Positions 1-7,416 of a stretch of 29,287 nt of DNA are shown piece by piece (the stretch's first letter is position 1; each line of letters opens with the position of its first letter). A program made the translations under genes and the position numbers. Location of the stretch: the NCBI GenBank assembly GCA_964457225.1, contig CAYWEM010000023.1, positions 1 through 29,287 of the forward strand, given 5' to 3'. Source of the stretch: CAYWEM01 sp964457225. Its GTDB lineage: Bacteria; Acidobacteriota; Aminicenantia; UBA2199. The notes under the pieces were generated by a model. It was given only the letters and a program-made list of their open reading frames with translations, made no database searches and had not been told where the DNA came from.

Positions 1-2
1 TG

Positions 3-53
3 GCCGCGGAAGCCGAAAAACTGAAGAACCTGGTGGAAAAGTTCACGGTCTGA
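3..53 (+). CDS. C-terminal end of a methyl-accepting chemotaxis protein (partial)
   Basis: Only the last 16 codons are in the window, ending in TGA. The tail reads AAEAEKLKNLVEKFTV. This matches the usual end of methyl-accepting chemotaxis receptors, where an alanine/glutamate-rich helix leads into a short 'L..LV.KF.V' terminus after the second methylation helix. The rest of the gene lies upstream of the window. Such receptors sit in the inner membrane and pass ligand signals to CheA and CheW. The call rests on a short tail, so another coiled-coil protein cannot be excluded. It converges on the minus-strand gene at 181-837. Confidence 0.5.
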   Translation, partial: AAEAEKLKNLVEKFTV

Positions 54-149
54 AAACAACTGCTGATCGAATTCTTCTTCAACTGATTGTAAGGCCGTCC
101 TACCTTTGACTGAGTGTATTCTGCTGTTACTGAATGTAGTGTAATCAGG

Positions 150-170
150 AGTCAGGTTCGTCGGCTGACT
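150..170. terminator. possible weak terminator hairpin between convergent genes
   Basis: AGTCAG and CTGACT form a 6-bp inverted repeat with a 9-base loop in the 127-base gap between the receptor gene end and the convergent TMEM175-like gene. No T-run follows on either strand, so intrinsic termination here is doubtful. Confidence 0.22.
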
Positions 171-180
171 TGTATTCCAG

Positions 181-837
181 TTATTTCTCTCCTGGGCCCA
201 GGTGCTGAATTGTCCCTTTAACGGCAAAGAACACGGCCATCCCGGTGCAGATGGCAATACTCAGGAAAGGGCTGAAAAAGGCGATAAAGACGGCAGCGAT
301 ATAGAACGGCAGGCCGATGAACCCATTGTTCCTGATTTCGCGGATGACCTGCGGATGAATGTCCTTGCCCACCAGGCGTCGCCTCCACGAGGCATAATTC
401 CAGAGCAGGTTGAAGGACAGGCAGTTGAGGAAAATTGTTCCCGCGAACACGGCCCCGGCAATGCCGGCATGCGGGGTGCGAATGTACTCGGAAAGCAGGG
501 AGGCGGAAAACGGCATGATGGTAACGGTAAACAGGAGGAGCCCGTTGATGTACATGAAGACACCGTCGGTCTTCTTGATCCGGGTGAAAATGTTATGATG
601 GCACACCCACATTATCAGGATGTTGGCAAAGGCGACAGTGAAGGCCAGGTAGGCGTGCCACTGCTCCTTAAGGAAGGAAGCCAGGGTTTTCCCTTCCGAT
701 AGCAGGTGAAGGGGGGGCACCTTCAGGTCCAGTACGAGCAGGGTGATGGCAATGGCAAAGACACCGTCACTGAAGGCCTCGGTACGCATGGTGTCTTTTT
801 CACCTGCTTCCTGAAGTGACTTGTCACGGCAGGGCAT
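181..837 (-). CDS. TMEM175-family (DUF1211) potassium channel-like membrane protein
   Basis: This 218-residue protein has the hallmark of the TMEM175/DUF1211 family near its N-terminus: an arginine (R18) followed by FSDGVFAIAITLLVLDLKVP at residues 22-41, the first pore-lining helix. Further hydrophobic segments follow, in keeping with the six-helix unit of bacterial homologues, which assemble as tetramers and conduct K+ in characterised cases. The length is normal for the family. The ATG at 837 has a good Shine-Dalgarno (GGGAGAAAGG). A second Met at residue 17, just before the conserved motif, is an alternative start. It is the last gene of the minus-strand run from 6361, 18 bases after the small DJ-1 gene, so it is probably co-transcribed. 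Its link to the metabolic genes is unknown. Confidence 0.85.
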   Translation of the reverse strand: MPCRDKSLQEAGEKDTMRTEAFSDGVFAIAITLLVLDLKVPPLHLLSEGKTLASFLKEQWHAYLAFTVAFANILIMWVCHHNIFTRIKKTDGVFMYINGLLLFTVTIMPFSASLLSEYIRTPHAGIAGAVFAGTIFLNCLSFNLLWNYASWRRRLVGKDIHPQVIREIRNNGFIGLPFYIAAVFIAFFSPFLSIAICTGMAVFFAVKGTIQHLGPGEK

Positions 838-855
838 GGCCTTTCTCCCGGTTTT

Positions 856-1425
856 TTATCGTGCGGACAGCAGATTGATGATGGTGCGGGCGAACAGAGC
901 GCAGTGTCCGCCGGTACGCGCCGTGACCAGGTCGCCGTCCACCACTACATCATCGTCGACGTATAACGCGCCCATGTTGCGGGCATCACCCAGCAGATTG
1001 TTGTGAACGGTCAGCCTGCGGCCTTTGACCAGTTCAGGCACCGGGGCGGCAAGCCACAGGCCGTGGCAGATAATCCCCTTGATGATGTTCTTGTCGGCAA
1101 ATGCCCGCTGCAGTAAGGCGGCAGCCGGCGGAATCCTGTGAACGTCCTCGGTATAACGCAGGCGGTCGGCAACGTATCCGGCCGGCACGATAAGCGCGGC
1201 AAATTGCCTGAGCGCCGCATCATCTATCAACTCAAAGCTCTCAGTGCATACGAGCGGCGCTTTGTACTCGTGCCCGGTAAACGTGAGCTGCGGCTGTCCC
1301 CAGAGGCGGCTCAGGAAATGCAGTTCAGCGCCTTCCTCGGCGAAACGCTGCTGATAGTAAAAAATCTCCTTTTCGTAAAAGTCGCTTTCCAAAAGAACGG
1401 CGATCTTCTTTCCCTTCAGGCTCAT
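856..1425 (-). CDS. DJ-1/PfpI family protein (class I glutamine amidotransferase-like), small
   Basis: The 189-residue product starts KKIAVLLESDFYEKEIF, the first strand and acidic loop of the DJ-1/PfpI fold. It carries the nucleophile elbow as GIICHGLWLAAP, with Cys120 followed by His121. The order ALIVPAGYVADRLR, then CHG, then LTVHNNLLGDARNMGA, then a C-terminal VDGDLVTARTG matches single-domain PfpI/YhbO-like proteins. Family members include proteases, chaperones, glyoxalases and deglycases, so the reaction cannot be read from sequence. The ATG has an AGAGGTG Shine-Dalgarno. It lies 21 bases downstream of the muconolactone-isomerase-like pair and is the second DJ-1 family gene of the operon. 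The other, at 5537-6361, is much longer and clearly of a different subfamily. Confidence 0.85.
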   Translation of the reverse strand: MSLKGKKIAVLLESDFYEKEIFYYQQRFAEEGAELHFLSRLWGQPQLTFTGHEYKAPLVCTESFELIDDAALRQFAALIVPAGYVADRLRYTEDVHRIPPAAALLQRAFADKNIIKGIICHGLWLAAPVPELVKGRRLTVHNNLLGDARNMGALYVDDDVVVDGDLVTARTGGHCALFARTIINLLSAR

Positions 1426-1446
1426 CGGCGCACCTCTGTTTGCTGA

Positions 1447-1752
1447 TTAAAACTTGAAACCTTTTTTGCAATCCTCGATAAAAGGGGCATACTCCCGAAG
1501 CGCCCATACATGCTCGATCTCCAGGTAGTCCGCCAGAGGCAATGTAAAGGTGTTGCGGTCCAGTGCCTCGGCACTGGGCGTGTCAACAACGGCAATGACC
1601 CGCCGCTGTGAAGCTACCTTCCATATTCCCACCAGTTTGACCGGATTGGAGGGATTAAGGATATGCGTGGCCTCAGCCACTTCTTTTTCCCAGAGTTCAT
1701 TCAGGCTGATCCGTCCGTCGATATTCCAACGCATCTGAATAAAAAACAACAT
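1447..1752 (-). CDS. muconolactone delta-isomerase-like protein, copy 1
   Basis: This 101-residue protein starts MLFFIQMRWNIDG and ends with TLPLADYLEIEHVWALREY, resembling the muconolactone isomerase (MIase) fold, a small ferredoxin-like dimeric alpha/beta barrel subunit with a conserved 'LPL..Y.....PL..' stretch. In the beta-ketoadipate pathway the classical enzyme isomerises muconolactone. Family members outside that pathway have no assigned substrate, and no other beta-ketoadipate gene is visible here. A strong Shine-Dalgarno (AAGGAGATA) precedes the ATG. It is a tandem paralogue of the gene at 1765-2073, with about 27 differences in 100 aligned residues by hand count. The identical core KLVG-WKVASQRRVIAVVD suggests a shared substrate or a hetero-oligomer. 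Confidence 0.7.
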   Translation of the reverse strand: MLFFIQMRWNIDGRISLNELWEKEVAEATHILNPSNPVKLVGIWKVASQRRVIAVVDTPSAEALDRNTFTLPLADYLEIEHVWALREYAPFIEDCKKGFKF

Positions 1753-1764
1753 GGTGATATCTCC

Positions 1765-2073
1765 TTAAAAATCCTTGAATCCCTTTTTGCAATCTTCGAT
1801 AAATGAGCTGTATTCCCGCAGGGGCAATACCTGTTCCAACTCAAGGTACTCGGCAAGGGGAAGACAGAAGGTCTCCCGGTCCATGTCGTCGGCCGAGGGA
1901 GCGTCGACGACCGCGATAACCCTGCGTTGTGAGGCAACCTTCCATAAGCCGACCAGCTTAACCGGGTTGGTCGGCGTCAAGGCATGTTCAGCCTCGCTCA
2001 CTTCTTTCCTCCAGAGTTCTTCCAGCGTGATCTTTCCGTCAATTTTCCAGCGCATCTGCAAATATAAAAGCAT
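1765..2073 (-). CDS. muconolactone delta-isomerase-like protein, copy 2
   Basis: This 102-residue protein aligns along its whole length with its neighbour at 1447-1752. Shared landmarks are QMRW at residues 6-9, NPVKLVG in the middle, WKVASQRRVIAVVD, the LPLAEYLELEQV segment near residues 71-82 and an FIEDCKKGFK tail. The size and hydrophobic pattern fit the muconolactone-isomerase-like dimeric alpha/beta barrel family. An AAGGAG Shine-Dalgarno lies six bases before the ATG. Twelve bases separate it from copy 1 downstream and 28 from the ankyrin gene upstream. Differences cluster in the N-terminal third and in the last 20 residues. A plausible reading is an older tandem duplication with divergence of substrate specificity or subunit role. 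The reaction is not known. Confidence 0.7.
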   Translation of the reverse strand: MLLYLQMRWKIDGKITLEELWRKEVSEAEHALTPTNPVKLVGLWKVASQRRVIAVVDAPSADDMDRETFCLPLAEYLELEQVLPLREYSSFIEDCKKGFKDF

Positions 2074-2101
2074 CTTTTTTCTCCTTCAGATACCAGCGGT
2101 A

Positions 2102-3148
2102 TTAGCGTCCCATCTTTTTGCGCAGCAAAATAACCAGAGCATGGTCCTCTCCGAGGTTCTTAACGGCGATATCCAGGGCATTGGCGCCGTCATGCGCCCT
2201 GATCTGCAGGCTGGCGCCGGCATCTATCAACACCTGCGCGCAATCACAGTAACCGTGCCAGAGAGCATCGTGCAGAGGGGTGTAGCCGTTGGTCGCGCCC
2301 TGAAAGTCGAGATCGACGCCCGGGTGTTTTACGAGCACTTCCGTTATATCCAGGTAGCCGTGATAGGTCGCCTTATGTAAAGGAACGGCAACAAACACGG
2401 CATCCGTGGCATTCGGGTTCGCCCCTGCTTCCAGCAGTTCTTTTACGATATCGACAAGCCCCTCGCGCGCCGCTATCAACAGCGGTGTGTAGCCGTCGTC
2501 AAACGAATTGGTCATGGGAGCGCGGCATTCCAGATCCGCCCCCTCTTTGATCGCCCGCCGAACCGCAGCAGGATCTTTGGCGAGCACGGCGGCAAGCAGC
2601 TTCTGCGATGTCAGTTTTTCCCTGTCGGCCGCCTGTCTGCGCTCAATGCTCTGCTGGATTTTCAGAAAGCGTTCTTTGCCGACCGACGTCGTCTTGAGCG
2701 CATAATTGACATGATCAAGCAGCGTGAAACCGTAACTGGTATGAAGGTTCAGGCCGGTTTCCAAGGCAAGCAGGTATTCGACGATATCCGGATATGCGTA
2801 CCAGATGGCATCGATGAGGGGAGTGTGGCCTGTTGTGGCCGATTGCAGATTGAGGAAGCTTCCTGCCTCCACCAGCAGCTTCACAGTTTCAATGTTGCCG
2901 GACTGGCATGCCTTGTGAAGCGCCGAGGCTCCGGCGCGCGGGTCGATCATATGAACATCTGCGCCGGCCGCGAGCAGCTGCTTGACCATTGCCGCGTTAC
3001 CGCGCCCGGCCGCGGTCATCAGGGCGGTCAATCCCGTCTCCGGATCCCGGGCATTGACGTTTGCGCCCGCCCTTATCAGTGCCGCGGCCGCCGTTCCGTC
3101 ACCGTTCGCCACTGCCTCCAGAAAATCTTTTAAAAGTGTCTTACCCAC
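2102..3148 (-). CDS. ankyrin-repeat protein
   Basis: This is a soluble protein of 348 residues. The open frame continues upstream into the EthD gene, but the likely start is the GTG at 3148, with a GAGAGGAG Shine-Dalgarno just before it, giving VGKTLLKDFLEAVANGDG. Two blocks of ankyrin repeats are visible. The first runs from about residue 10 to 150 (for example GLTALMTAAGRGNAAMVKQL, then ASALHKACQSGN). A charged linker rich in R, E and K follows, then a second block to the C-terminus (GYTPLLIAAREGLVDIVKEL, GYTPLHDALWHGYCDCAQVL). Repeats show the TPLH/TALM turn and the 'LL.AGA..N' ending. No signal peptide or catalytic domain is visible, so a protein-binding or scaffold role is inferred. Its place between enzyme genes is unusual. 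Confidence 0.88.
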   Translation of the reverse strand: MGKTLLKDFLEAVANGDGTAAAALIRAGANVNARDPETGLTALMTAAGRGNAAMVKQLLAAGADVHMIDPRAGASALHKACQSGNIETVKLLVEAGSFLNLQSATTGHTPLIDAIWYAYPDIVEYLLALETGLNLHTSYGFTLLDHVNYALKTTSVGKERFLKIQQSIERRQAADREKLTSQKLLAAVLAKDPAAVRRAIKEGADLECRAPMTNSFDDGYTPLLIAAREGLVDIVKELLEAGANPNATDAVFVAVPLHKATYHGYLDITEVLVKHPGVDLDFQGATNGYTPLHDALWHGYCDCAQVLIDAGASLQIRAHDGANALDIAVKNLGEDHALVILLRKKMGR

Positions 3149-3170
3149 AATTATTCTCCTCTCCCGGGAA

Positions 3171-3872
3171 TCATCTTGCTTCGGGGCCGATGATCCAGTG
3201 TTCCCGTGCCGCCATGACTGGGAAAACGTACTTGAGTTCAGCAAAGTTCGCGTGATCCAGCCGGGCCTTCCGCCATTCGGGTGAACACTGCGCGGCGGCA
3301 AGCGCTTCGACCGAATCGAACCACACCATGCTGACACAGTCAAACCGCGGCTCGCCGAAGCCGTACCACGAGTCGCGCGTATGACATTGCAGATAACGCC
3401 TCAGTCCCGGCAGCCTGGATTCCAGCTCAGCGTGTTTCCCCAGGCTGTAGGCACGGAAATCAGCCAGTTTCATCCCTTCTTTGCGTTTGTACAGCGTAAG
3501 ATGTTTTATCCAGGGCTGGCCTTTTGCCGGCGCAGGCCCTTCGATGATCACGTGGGCATCGGTATCGAGCACCAGTGTTTTCCAGAATGCCGCCCAGTTG
3601 GGCTCGTCAAGGCGTGCCCCCTGTAAAAACTCTTTGCTCTGCAGGGACTCTATCTGTTCCTTTTCGTTCTCCAGCCAGATCTCGGCGATACCGCTGAAAA
3701 GCGGCTCACCTGTTTCGCCCGGAAGCGGGACCCTGGTATCGATCATGTACTTCCGTATCTGGGGGATCTTGCCGGCAAAATTCACGGCGTGGGTTTCGAC
3801 CCAGTATTTCTGGAACTCCTGTTCCGTCATACCCGGTTTCGGACTGGCAAAGATCAGTTGATGGATCATCAT
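3171..3872 (-). CDS. tandem EthD-domain protein
   Basis: The 233-residue protein contains two copies of an EthD-like dimeric alpha/beta barrel unit. Copy 1 (about residues 1-110) begins MIHQLIFASPKPGMTEQEFQ and has KYWVETHAVNFAGKIPQIRKY. Copy 2 (about 120-225) begins KHLTLYKRKEGMKLADFRAY and has SLGKHAELESRLPGLRRYLQ. Each has the 'F..YW...HA......P....Y' signature, and copy 2 also has a matching WFDSVEAL helix. A fused double domain forms in one chain what is usually a dimer. EthD-like proteins occur with oxidative and aromatic catabolic genes, often without known catalysis. The start has an AAGGAG Shine-Dalgarno that overlaps the stop of the ThDP gene; a second ATG directly follows. It belongs to the minus-strand operon. 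Confidence 0.85.
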   Translation of the reverse strand: MMIHQLIFASPKPGMTEQEFQKYWVETHAVNFAGKIPQIRKYMIDTRVPLPGETGEPLFSGIAEIWLENEKEQIESLQSKEFLQGARLDEPNWAAFWKTLVLDTDAHVIIEGPAPAKGQPWIKHLTLYKRKEGMKLADFRAYSLGKHAELESRLPGLRRYLQCHTRDSWYGFGEPRFDCVSMVWFDSVEALAAAQCSPEWRKARLDHANFAELKYVFPVMAAREHWIIGPEAR

Positions 3873-3879
3873 ACTCTCC

Positions 3880-5547
3880 TTAATTGACTAGTACCAGATC
3901 TATCAGAAAAGGGCCGTCGTGCGCCAGCATCTGTTGAATTGCCGGCCTTGCTTCTTCCCTGGTTTTCACCCGCAGAGCTTTTACTCCCATAGACTGCGCC
4001 AGTGCGGCGAAATCGATGGATGGATGCCGCAGCCCGAATCCTTCCGGGTAATCATGAGGTTCCAGTGAGCGCTCCTGCCGGTAAACATCGATGTTCTGCT
4101 CCAGCAGTTTGTACACACCGTTATTGCAGATAACGAACTTGGCGTCGATGTTATGCCTTGCCGCTGACCACAATGCCTGGATCGTGTACATACTGCCGCC
4201 GTCTCCGGTAAAGCCTATCACCGTTTTTTCCGGATGCCGCAGTTTTGCGCCCAGTGCACCCGGGATTCCCACTCCGAGCGAACCGCCGCGGGTGACAAAA
4301 TAACCGCCCGGGACTTTCGGCGGAAGATAGCGCGTCAGCGCTGGTGAACTGGTCAGGGCCTCATCAAAGATAATACTGTTCTCCGGGAGCTGCTGAGAAA
4401 GCTCCTGCGCAAAATCCGCCATGCTCAACGATACCTTTCCGGATAAAACATCATCCTGCGCGGTTTCAGTATCAATTCGCTCCTGTTTGTTCTTTGCGAT
4501 CTCCGCACAGCGCTGTTGCGCCGCCGTTTTCCGTTCAGCACTCATCCGCGTTTCCAGCGCATCGGCCAGTACCTGCAGGGAGAGTTTCGGATCGCAGACA
4601 ATGCCCAGGTCAACCCGATGGTTCTTCCCAATCTCGTAGGCATTGAGATCAAGGTGGATCACCTTTGCGCCTGGAGCATAAATATCGCCCAGTTCCGGAA
4701 AGACTTCAGGCAGCATGTACGTGCCCACCACCAGATTGACATCCCCTTTGCGGGTGAGCGGCAGGCTGGCGGCTCCGAACATGTGTCCGGTCATTCCCTG
4801 ATAAAGTGGATGGGTATAGTCCATATTGAAGTCTCCGACGTCAGCGCCGTAAACTTCAGCGCCCAGCAGCTCAGCCACGCGGGCCAGCTCCCGGCAAGCA
4901 CCGGACCAGGCAACGCCATCTCCCATAAAGATCATTGGTTTTATTGCCTTACCCAGCAGTTCGGCTGCCTCTTCCACCAGGGCCTCTTCAGGGCGTACAC
5001 GAGTGGAGGGAATAGGGGAAGGGAAGACCGGTTCATCATTCAGTTCGTCGAGTACATCCATTGGCAGGCAGACATAAACCGGCCCCATGGGCGGAGTGGC
5101 GGCTATCTTGACGGCCCGGCGCAGGGTTCGCAGCAGTGAACGGGAATCAGTCACCAGGGTTGCATATTTGGTGACTGGCGCCATCATGGCAACGAGATCG
5201 CTGGCCATCTGCGCGTCCATGTTCATGTACTTCACCCCGGCATCTCCGCCGATAACGACCAGCGGGGCATGGCCCCGTTTCGCCTGATAAAGAGCCCCTA
5301 CACCGTTACCGATCCCGGGCGAACTGTGCAGCTGCACCAGCGCGGGTTTTTGTGATGCCCGGGCATAACCATCCGCCATAAGTACTGCCACGCTTTCCTG
5401 CAGGGCGAGGATATACCGCATGTCCGGATAATCGCGCAACGCATCCAGGAATCCCTGCTCCACGGTGCCGGGATTACCGAACATGTGGGTCATGCCGTCG
5501 GCTAGGAACTGTTCTATGATCTTGAAGCGACCCGGTTTACCAGCCAT
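3880..5547 (-). CDS. thiamine-diphosphate-dependent enzyme, benzoylformate decarboxylase-like
   Basis: The 555-residue protein has the full ThDP-enzyme plan: an N-terminal Pyr domain with MFGNPGTVEQGFLDAL (residues 22-37) and the cofactor-activating Glu51 in LALQES; a central domain; and a C-terminal PP domain with the GDG...NN magnesium/diphosphate motif (GDG from residue 448, NN at 475-476). It resembles benzoylformate decarboxylase more than acetolactate synthase, for example in LHSSPGIGNGVGALYQA, whose His74 matches the catalytic His70. Ser26 of the decarboxylase is Thr28 here, and no clear equivalent of His281 is seen, so the 2-oxoacid substrate or reaction may differ. The start overlaps the end of the upstream DJ-1 gene by 11 bases and has a GGAGGA Shine-Dalgarno, so translation is probably coupled. 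Confidence 0.9.
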   Translation of the reverse strand: MAGKPGRFKIIEQFLADGMTHMFGNPGTVEQGFLDALRDYPDMRYILALQESVAVLMADGYARASQKPALVQLHSSPGIGNGVGALYQAKRGHAPLVVIGGDAGVKYMNMDAQMASDLVAMMAPVTKYATLVTDSRSLLRTLRRAVKIAATPPMGPVYVCLPMDVLDELNDEPVFPSPIPSTRVRPEEALVEEAAELLGKAIKPMIFMGDGVAWSGACRELARVAELLGAEVYGADVGDFNMDYTHPLYQGMTGHMFGAASLPLTRKGDVNLVVGTYMLPEVFPELGDIYAPGAKVIHLDLNAYEIGKNHRVDLGIVCDPKLSLQVLADALETRMSAERKTAAQQRCAEIAKNKQERIDTETAQDDVLSGKVSLSMADFAQELSQQLPENSIIFDEALTSSPALTRYLPPKVPGGYFVTRGGSLGVGIPGALGAKLRHPEKTVIGFTGDGGSMYTIQALWSAARHNIDAKFVICNNGVYKLLEQNIDVYRQERSLEPHDYPEGFGLRHPSIDFAALAQSMGVKALRVKTREEARPAIQQMLAHDGPFLIDLVLVN

Positions 5548-6361
5548 ACCGTTTCAGTCCTCCTGTGAGAACCTCGACGAATTTTTCTCCGCACTCATAC
5601 GAACATTGATTGGATCGGGCCGTGATAAAAGGATAATCGACGATGACCGATGTTTCCTTGCCGAAGTTTCCGTGGTACTGCCCGGCAGGGCCTACAGCAT
5701 CACGCAGCATGTACTCCAGGGTATAAGGCGGAGGACCTATGACGAAGTCCGTGTTCAGGAAGCCAGTACCGTCATGATAATCGTATTCGACACAGTGGCC
5801 GGTCACATGCTTGCCGGCAATGATGCATTTGCGCTCGTTCAGGTCACGGGCAAAGACGAGGCAGGCTACCCCGTAACAGACAGCCGCGATCGGTTTGTCC
5901 TTCTGGTAAAAACCGAGGATGACGTCGTGCAGGCGCTGGTTGTTAACCATGTCCACCAGCGGCCCGCTGCCGCCGACCAGCAGAAGACCTTCGAACTCAT
6001 CAAGTTCCTTCTGCGCCTTTTTAACGTCCTCATAGTATTTTTCCAGCTTGCGGAGGAAATCCGGGGCGCTGAAATAGGGGCGTTCCGGAAACCATTCCGA
6101 GAGATTAAGCGGATTGTCCAGCTTGGTGGTTGCATCCAGGGCCCGCACTTTTTCAGCCGTTTCTTTGGAGGTGACGGGTTTACCCAGGGGCGGGTCGACG
6201 TAGGTGTGGTCCATGCTCGGCGGCAGGGCATGGGAGCGTTTCCCCCTGGCTGTCATAAAGATCAACTCGTATCCGGCCTTTTCAAGCTTTTCAAGAGGCC
6301 CCAGCAGTTCTTCTCCCCAATACCCGTACTCAGACAACATGGTCAGGATTTTCTTTGCCAT
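5537..6361 (-). CDS. DJ-1/PfpI family protein, long form
   Basis: The 274-residue protein begins KKILTMLSEYGYWGEELLGP, with an acidic pair at Glu17-Glu18 in the position of the conserved DJ-1 glutamate. The nucleophile elbow is AAVCYGVACL with Cys162, preceded by LLLVGGSGPLVDM. An insertion between the first strands (about residues 45-120, with HALPPSMDHTYVDPP and a helical KYYEDVKKAQKELDEFEG) makes it longer than simple PfpI proteins and closer to Hsp31-like or other large class I amidotransferase-like members. It is the first gene of the eight-gene operon, with an AAGGAG Shine-Dalgarno. Because DJ-1 relatives can act on alpha-oxoaldehydes, isonitriles or amides, its pairing with a ThDP 2-oxoacid enzyme suggests work on a reactive carbonyl, but this is inference. 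Confidence 0.85.
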   Translation of the reverse strand: MAKKILTMLSEYGYWGEELLGPLEKLEKAGYELIFMTARGKRSHALPPSMDHTYVDPPLGKPVTSKETAEKVRALDATTKLDNPLNLSEWFPERPYFSAPDFLRKLEKYYEDVKKAQKELDEFEGLLLVGGSGPLVDMVNNQRLHDVILGFYQKDKPIAAVCYGVACLVFARDLNERKCIIAGKHVTGHCVEYDYHDGTGFLNTDFVIGPPPYTLEYMLRDAVGPAGQYHGNFGKETSVIVDYPFITARSNQCSYECGEKFVEVLTGGLKRYGW

Positions 6362-6743
6362 TATCTTCGTTCTCCTTAATGTGATTTGACGGATACTTCA
6401 ATCATGGCAGGGTTCTTCGAAGCGGGATTTGACAAGTGAGAATACTGTGAGTGTCAGTTCTCTGGTCATAGTAAAAAAATATAGCATACCTCTATGCCAG
6501 TTTCAACGGAATTTCAAGAAACCACGTTTGTTTTGCCGGCGAACTATGTGCATTCTTCACGGCGCTGTTCCCGGTCATTTCCCGGCCTTTACCTGAGCTT
6601 GTTTTTCGCTCCGGGTTGTTTTAAGATCATATGTGGGTTTTCCTGAGGAAACATGGCTTCAATGTTTTTACCCGTTGTTACTCGGCCCGTTCAAGCTGCT
6701 TCACCAGCAGTATTAAATTGGGATCAAGCAAAGGAGACACACA
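6362..6743. other. divergent intergenic regulatory region
   Basis: This gap of 382 bases separates the minus-strand operon (start 6361) from the plus-strand flavin-reductase-like gene (start 6744). It holds Shine-Dalgarno sites for both genes (AAGGAG for each), an interrupted palindrome at 6430-6456 and AT-rich stretches around 6470-6486 and 6708-6720. No persuasive sigma70 promoter pair and no reading frame with recognisable product was found inside it. Confidence 0.5.
6430..6456. promoter_or_regulatory. interrupted palindrome, possible operator
   Basis: TGACA and TGTCA stand 17 bases apart, and within the gap GTGAG occurs twice, 11 bases apart (one helical turn). The site lies 69 bases upstream of the operon start at 6361. 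A regulator dimer could bind here, but no adjacent regulator gene is visible and the site is unproven. Confidence 0.3.
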
Positions 6744-7409
6744 ATGAGTCGGTCGAGAATTGCAACTGAACCGGCTGCAAAGGATAAATCCATGGGGCGT
6801 GATTCTTTAAGCAGGGTGACCTGGCCGGCCGGAACGACTCTCTATCCCTTGCCCTGTGTCCTGGTGTCCTGCCGGGCGCCGGGGCGGAGAGCCAATGTGA
6901 TAACCGTCTGCTGGACGGGGATAATCTGCAGTGAACCCCCGCTTTGTTACGTGTCGATTCGGCCGGAGCGTCATTCCCATGGCCTGATAAAGGAAAGCGG
7001 TGCCTTCGTGATCAATTTTCCCACTGCCGCGATGGTCAGAAAAGTCGACTGGTGCGGAGTCAAATCGGGGCGTGATTACGACAAATTCGCTCATTGCGGC
7101 TGGTCGGCGGAAGCCGCCTTGCAGGTGGATGCGCCCCTGATCAGGGAATGCCCGGTCAACATCGAATGCCGGGTCAGGGAAATCAGGCCGCTGGGTTCCC
7201 ACGACCAGTTCACGGCCGAAATAGTTTCCGTGCGGGTCAGGGACGGGTATATCGACCGGGAAGGCGCTTTTGACTTCGCCGCCATCAAACCGATCTGCTA
7301 CGGCCACGGTAAGTATTACCAGCTGGGCGTTGAAAAGGGTTTTTTCGGTTATTCGGTACAGAAGAAAAAAAACCGAAAAAAGAAACCCGGGCCAAAGCTC
7401 CGATCCTGA
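6744..7409 (+). CDS. flavin reductase-like FMN-binding split-barrel protein
   Basis: The 221-residue protein has the pattern of the flavin-reductase-like domain. After a short polar lead come TLYPLPCVLVSCRAPG, ANVITVCWTGIICSEPPLCY, VSIRPERHSH and FVINFPTAAMV, the usual strand series of flavoprotein-type split barrels of about 190 residues. A basic tail (KKKNRKKKPGPKLRS) follows. Such proteins bind FMN and reduce flavin with NAD(P)H or act as redox-linked small flavoproteins. An AAGGAGA Shine-Dalgarno stands six bases before the ATG at 6744; a second Met at 6792 is possible. It diverges from the ThDP/DJ-1/EthD operon across a shared regulatory gap, so it could supply reduced flavin to that pathway. 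This link is inferred from position only. Confidence 0.8.
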   Translation: MSRSRIATEPAAKDKSMGRDSLSRVTWPAGTTLYPLPCVLVSCRAPGRRANVITVCWTGIICSEPPLCYVSIRPERHSHGLIKESGAFVINFPTAAMVRKVDWCGVKSGRDYDKFAHCGWSAEAALQVDAPLIRECPVNIECRVREIRPLGSHDQFTAEIVSVRVRDGYIDREGAFDFAAIKPICYGHGKYYQLGVEKGFFGYSVQKKKNRKKKPGPKLRS

Positions 7410-7416
7410 GGATCAG

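Noticed and set aside
3149..3343. Upstream extension of the ankyrin frame
   Set aside because: It lies inside the EthD gene in another frame and has no family-like sequence; the GTG at 3148 has a clear ribosome site.
5465..6379. Long plus-strand open frame of 304 residues opposite the long DJ-1 gene
   Set aside because: It has no recognisable motifs or Shine-Dalgarno, while the minus-strand frame has clear family motifs; it is an antisense shadow.
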